DNA of 64,000 nt from Takakia lepidozioides (Eukaryota > Streptophyta > Takakiopsida > Takakiales > Takakiaceae). The notes beneath the pieces are model-generated. The model had not been told where the DNA came from. It saw nothing but the letters and a program-made list of their open reading frames with translations, and ran no database searches. The DNA lies in assembly GCA_030704615.1 (NCBI GenBank), contig CM060733.1, forward strand, positions 40,238,001 through 40,302,000, written 5' to 3'. Position 1 is the first letter of the stretch. Every line of letters begins with the position of its first letter. Shown piece after piece: positions 59,500 to 64,000 of this stretch. Both the position numbers and the translations under genes were made by a program.

Positions 59500-61551
59500 G
59501 CTTGCCATGGCGCCTGCCATGGCAGTCTTGATCCTCAAATCCAAGGATCCCTCCGGCACTACACCTCCCACTATCTCCGAAGAAGATGAAGTAACCTCCC
59601 CACTCTCACAGAGTGTAGCTGCCAGCCTGAACACCTCAGCTGGTCTTACCCCCGGCGACGCAACCATGGTAGCCGAGAACAATGGAGCCTGACACACAGA
59701 TGTGGCCGGTCCCAGCAGCACACTAGCTGCCGTAGCCTTGGCAACATTAGGTAGTGATGCTACCCGTGTAGCTCTCCCCAATGGCGTAGTAACCTCCGCC
59801 TCGGTAACCGTCGGGCGAGAACTAGGTGCCATGGATGACGTCGACACTGTCTTCGCCAATGTGAATGACTGAGGGAGCCTAGCCTGACAGCTTGCCTCCC
59901 CATGCTGTGGATCCAACTCCACCTCTGCACCTCGTGGCTCAGGAACTCGTGCTGCTCCTCGAGTCACGGCTGCAGCAGACTCCACCTGCACTAGTGGTAG
60001 TGCTGATGCGCACATGAATCCCTTGCCTCCCATATCTCCTCGAGGTGGACCATCCGGCCTTGAAGCCGGTACCACCTGAGCTGTAGCCATGGCAGCGAGC
60101 CTCTGCTCTAGTTGCTGAAGCCGGTTGGCCATGCCTTGGTCAACACCCTGACCTCCGCGTCCTTGGCCATGTTGAGCTCGCCCTTGGCCTACACCCCGTG
60201 CCTAGCCACCTCGTCCTCTTTGGGCTGCTCCCCCTCGCCCCCGGCCACCATTGTTCCCTTGGAACTAGCCTGGGCGCAATTCGGGATGCAAAACCATAAC
60301 ACTGGGCCTCTCCATGCCCGTGCTTACCACAATGCCCACACTGCAACTATGCAGGCTGTGCATGTGCCGGCCCTTTGCCTCCCTCTGGACAATCCTTCTT
60401 GACGTGGGGTCCTCCACATGTCCAACACACCACATCCGCCCGTTGTTGGCCTGCAAATGAAGGGAGAGACCCCTGCATATGAGGTCCTGTCTGCCCTTCC
60501 CTGAGCTTCACCTGAGCCCTCTTGTTGCCTTGAACACGTTGAGGTAGTGGTTGGCTAGAAGCACCACTATCCCGTGGTGTCTCCTTAGCAAATCCCACAT
60601 GATCACTAGTTCTTCCACCATGTTGAGTTCTATCCGCTCTGCCAGCAAAAACACATTTGCTAAGGTGGGTTGGGCCGCTTGTAGGAGAGTTACATCCCGC
60701 ACCCTTCTCCTCAGCTCCTTGTCCAATATCCCATACCAGAATTGGACTGCCTGAGCTTCCGTAACCCCTTGTGCCTCATGCGAGTGAAAGCCTCCCTCAA
60801 GCTCTCAGTAGGCTTCTGTTGGAACTCTTGCAAGCTCCGCAACTTCTCTGTCCTCACCCCTTGGTAGTTCCTTCTCAACTCTTCGAAGAACTCCACAACA
60901 GGGTTGAAGGCAGGCACGGGTACTGGTGCTGGTGCGGTAGTGGCTTGGGTGGATGTCGTAGCTATAGTACCACCAGTCCTACTAGTCCCACTGCTGCTTG
61001 CTGAAGCTGCTGGTGCAGCGGCAGGTGTAGCCACTGCCCTGGTGACTCTAGTGCCCCTAGTGATGGAGAGATAGTCGGGTGACCAGTATATCCTCCACTC
61101 CTCGATCTCAACCTCATGCCCCCGCCTGAACTCATGGTAATCATCCATAGGTGGCCCCTAAAGGTGCTGAAACAGCCCCTTCCATGCCATGAAAGGCGTA
61201 AATAGTTGTGGATTGCGCATTTGCTGCAAATCACACCAACTATCAAACTCTTGGATAAAATCATCCAACTCGATGGTGCCCACCGCCCCAGAGTACCTTC
61301 GTGGCCCCTTGGTAGCTCCATACATCTCCTCCATTGTGTCCTACAACAATGGCAAGGAAACAACTTGCACCGCCGGTATGAGTTCTCCTGATTCACAATC
61401 CGAATCAGAACCTTCCGTAGAAGACACAAGAGGTGAAGGTGGCCTAAACCGCACACCTCGTCTCGTGTACCCACTAGTATCGCTAGTGCTCAAACCGGCA
61501 CTGTCCCCAGCAACTAGTGGTACCTCCGTGTTGACACTCAACCGGTCATGA
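59500..61551 (-). pseudogene. gag region of copy 2
   Basis: The frame starts about 61541 (MSVNTEVPLVAG), is interrupted by a stop after VVSLPLL near 61341, continues as ELDDFIQEFDSW and, from 61148, DDYHEFRRGHEVEIEEWRIY. It then has an Ala/Thr/Pro linker and zinc knuckles near 60430 (CWTCGGPHVKKDC) and 60330 (CGHCGKHGHGE). A Ser/Ala/Pro-rich tail (59467-60132) leads to the protease. Confidence 0.75.
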
Positions 61552-62199
61552 ACATGTCCCTAATCCCCTCTCCACAAGGTAACCGGGTAGAGAACCTGTT
61601 GCGGCTTATGGTTTGGAATACTAAGTTCCTAACATAGCCTACACCTGTACCTGCATCCACCACAAGCACTCCTATGGTTGGCTGGTCATCACTTCCAACC
61701 TCACCACAGGAGAAACAATGATGGTCTGGCTGGTCATCATCCCAGCCTCACCATCGACAACATGCTCCAGGACTGGCCGGTGATCAAATCCGGACCAATC
61801 ACCTATAAAAACAAGCACCCACACAAAACTAGCATGGCGCACAGTCAAGCAAGCAGGTATGGAGGGGATCCAAACACAAGAAATCAGAACGACAACTCCC
61901 CCACACCAAAAACAACTCCACGGTGTTGCTCCTGCAAGGACACCCCAACTTTAACCCAGACTGACTCTTGCCTCCACCTACGGAAAGGTCTTGGCCTAAT
62001 GAGAGGGTGGAAACTACGAGGAAGAGAAGCTAAAGCAATGCCTAACCCCAGCATGCCCTCATCCCAACACTCTTCCTCTCCTCTCTTCCCTCACTTGCAT
62101 GACCATGGGAATATCATGAAGATACTCCTCAAACCGCCCTCCATGAGCTTCAAAATTCGGCCTTCAAGACCACATGCCAGTCCTTAGGCAGTCCACCAG

Positions 62200-63275
62200 T
62201 GCCTCCACGAGTCAGCACAGGTTGTCCACAGGTCAACACGGGCCACCACAGACCAGCACAGGCCCACACAGCTCACTGGTCACAGCCATCACAGCCCCAC
62301 ACATGCCACAGCCTATCACAGCCCTACACAGGTCACAGGGTCACAGCCCCACAGGCCGTAGCCTGTCACAGCCCCAAAGGCCACATGTCACAGCCTGTCA
62401 CAGCCCATCACAACCCCAAAGGCCACAGGCACAGCCTGTCACAGCCCTACAAAGGTCACAGGGTCACAGCCTCAAAGGCCACAGCCTGTCACAGCCCCTC
62501 ACAGCCCCATAGGCCACAGGGCACAGCCCGCCACAGCCCCCACGGCCACAGGTCACAGCCTGTCACAGCCTCCACGGCCACAAGTCACAGCCTGTCACAG
62601 CCTATCACAACCCCAAAGGCCACAGGCACAGCCTGTCACAGCCCTACAAATGTCACAGGGTCACAGCCCCAAAGGCCACAGCCCGCCACAGCCCCTCATA
62701 GCCCCATAGGCCACAGGGCACAGTCTGTCACAGCCTGCCACAGCCCCTCACAGCCCCATAGGCCACAGGGCACAGTCTGTCACAGCCCGCCACAGCCCCT
62801 CATAGCCCGTCACAGCCCCATAGGCCACAGGGCACAACCTGTCCCAGCCTACCACAGCTTGTCACAGCCCCTCACAGCCCGTCAGAGCCCCACAGGCCAC
62901 ATGGCACAGCCTGTCACAGCCCTACATAGGTCACAGGGGTCACAGCCCCAAAGGCCACAGCCCCTCACAGCCCGTCTTAGCCCCACAGGCCACAGGGCAC
63001 AGCCTGTCACAGCCCCTCACAGCCCATCACAGCGTGTCACAACCCGTCACAGCCCCACAGGCCACAGGCCATAGCCCACCACATCCTGTCACAGCCCATC
63101 ACAGCCTGTCACAGCCCGCCACAGCCCATCACAGCCCATCACAGCCTGTCACAGCTCGCCACAGCCTGTCACAGCCCGTCACAGCCCCACAGGCCATAGG
63201 GCACAGCCTGTCACAGCCCCACAGGCCACAGGGCACAGCCCCTCAAAGGCCATCACAGCCCCACAGGCCACTCAT
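62200..63275 (-). repeat. GGCTGTGA-type minisatellite in leader of copy 2
   Basis: Reverse complement of the repeat type at 181-1235 (here TCACAGCC, CCACAGGCCACAGG). The order of variants differs between copies, so the array turns over independently. Plus-strand open frames through it are repeat artefacts. Confidence 0.9.
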
Positions 63276-63712
63276 GGCAGTTTAGCCATTTCTCCAAGGG
63301 GTTTAGCCACGCCAAGCTAGGGTTTGTGTCTCTTGGACTCTAGGCTTCTTTGCACCGAGCTATGGCGGTTGTGAAGAAATCAGCAAGGTATTCTTGCTCT
63401 TTCGGCTCCCACACACCACCAATAGTAGCCGTGAGCCATGAGGAAGATGGTTGCACAAACCAAGCCTTCTTTCTCACTTAGCCTCCCCAAACACGCCACT
63501 AAACTCAATGGCAAACAACCAAGCCTTGCTGGTTTCCAGCCCTTGTGAGCACTCATTCAAGCGTTTTCCTTGGCCATAACATCTGTTTTAGAGCCTATTC
63601 TAGCCCCCTACATCTGCCACTCCAAGAGCCATGCTCTATCTGGGCTTGAGGTTGAAACCCCAACGAAGAACATGCTCTACAAGTGTCGGACTGTCACATA
63701 AGAGCAGATCAG

Positions 63713-64000
63713 CCCCTTACCTTCTCTTCTAGTTCTCTAAAGCTTGAAAACAAAAGCCCAATGGACTGAAGGCATGCTCCACACATGCCCCACTCTCACT
63801 GCAAGAGAAACAGCCCCTTTGCTTCCTTTCTTGCACCCACCAACCTGAAAATACAAGCTTCAGCGGGCTGGAAGCATGCTCCACACATGCCCTACAGGGA
63901 AACCAGCCCCTTCCTTCTTTTCTTGCACTCCCAAACTTGAAAGTACAAGCCTTTAACAGGCCGAAAGCATACTCCACACATGCATTGCCCTCACATAAGG
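63713..64000 (-). repeat. three ~95-101 bp tandem units in 5' leader of copy 2
   Basis: Units start at 63713, 63814 and 63907 with CCCCTT, and share CTTGAAA.TACAAGC and GCATGCTCCACACATGCC. The latter contains the palindrome GCATG...CATGC. A more diverged unit may precede at about 63620. The array runs off the window. Confidence 0.75.

Larger units (their letters stand above)
55145..64000 (-). mobile_element. Ty3/gypsy-like retrotransposon, copy 2, with DNMT and PHD domains (5' end outside window)
   Basis: Inverted relative of copy 1 with the same part order read on the minus strand: 5' leader with ~95 bp tandem units, minisatellite, gag, zinc knuckles, protease, DNMT, N-terminal RT piece, integrase, PHD remnant, polypurine tract and terminal unit A. 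It carries longer intact frames than copy 1 (for example 58629-59486 for protease and linker, and 57937-58503 and 57464-57880 within DNMT), so it looks somewhat less decayed, but still has stops and frameshifts throughout. Confidence 0.9.

Overview
The window is nuclear DNA of a land plant. Its genes are split by many introns with plant-type splice sites, one ribosomal-protein promoter carries a telo-box, and LTR retrotransposons, LINE fragments and MITEs fill the space between and inside genes. A gene for IFT22/RABL5, an intraflagellar transport subunit, points to a lineage that still makes flagellated sperm. Intron sizes (mostly 50-1300 bp) and the repeat load fit a fern or another seed-free plant best, but species cannot be fixed from the sequence alone.

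Layout. Positions 1-8796 (+) and 55145-64000 (-) hold two decayed copies, in opposite orientation, of one large Ty3/gypsy-like retrotransposon. It has a GGCTGTGA-type minisatellite leader, gag with two zinc knuckles, an aspartic protease, a cytosine-5 DNA methyltransferase (DNMT) domain, and an integrase ending in a PHD finger. Most of the reverse transcriptase is missing from both copies, with different breakpoints. A third, shortened relative (31388-34406) keeps the integrase tail and PHD finger. Between the two big copies lie seven host genes: galactokinase (17787-26263, +), an F-box protein (27057-28289, -), a HEAT INTOLERANT 4 homologue (38121-42558, +), a plastid VIR3/FtsH-like membrane protein with HEAAH motif (43254-44387, -), mevalonate kinase (44728-47446, +), ribosomal protein uS11/RPS14 (48037-50240, -) and IFT22 (50714-53415, +).

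A roughly 6 kb segment (12010-18285) recurs inverted at 29210-35330, flanking the galactokinase/F-box pair. The arms have diverged through insertions: a poly(A)-tailed retro-insert and a hAT-like element in the left arm, the third retroelement in the right arm. At the point matching the hAT insertion the right arm carries what looks like an excision footprint.

The two most notable signals are a retrotransposon that encodes both a DNA-methylation writer (DNMT) and a chromatin reader (PHD), and a pair of equal-length, same-phase, 47 bp-spaced duplicate exons in galactokinase that both encode the GHMP-kinase ATP-binding loop and are therefore probably mutually exclusive. Exon coordinates were placed by eye from splice consensus, reading phase and family homology; they may be off by a base in places.
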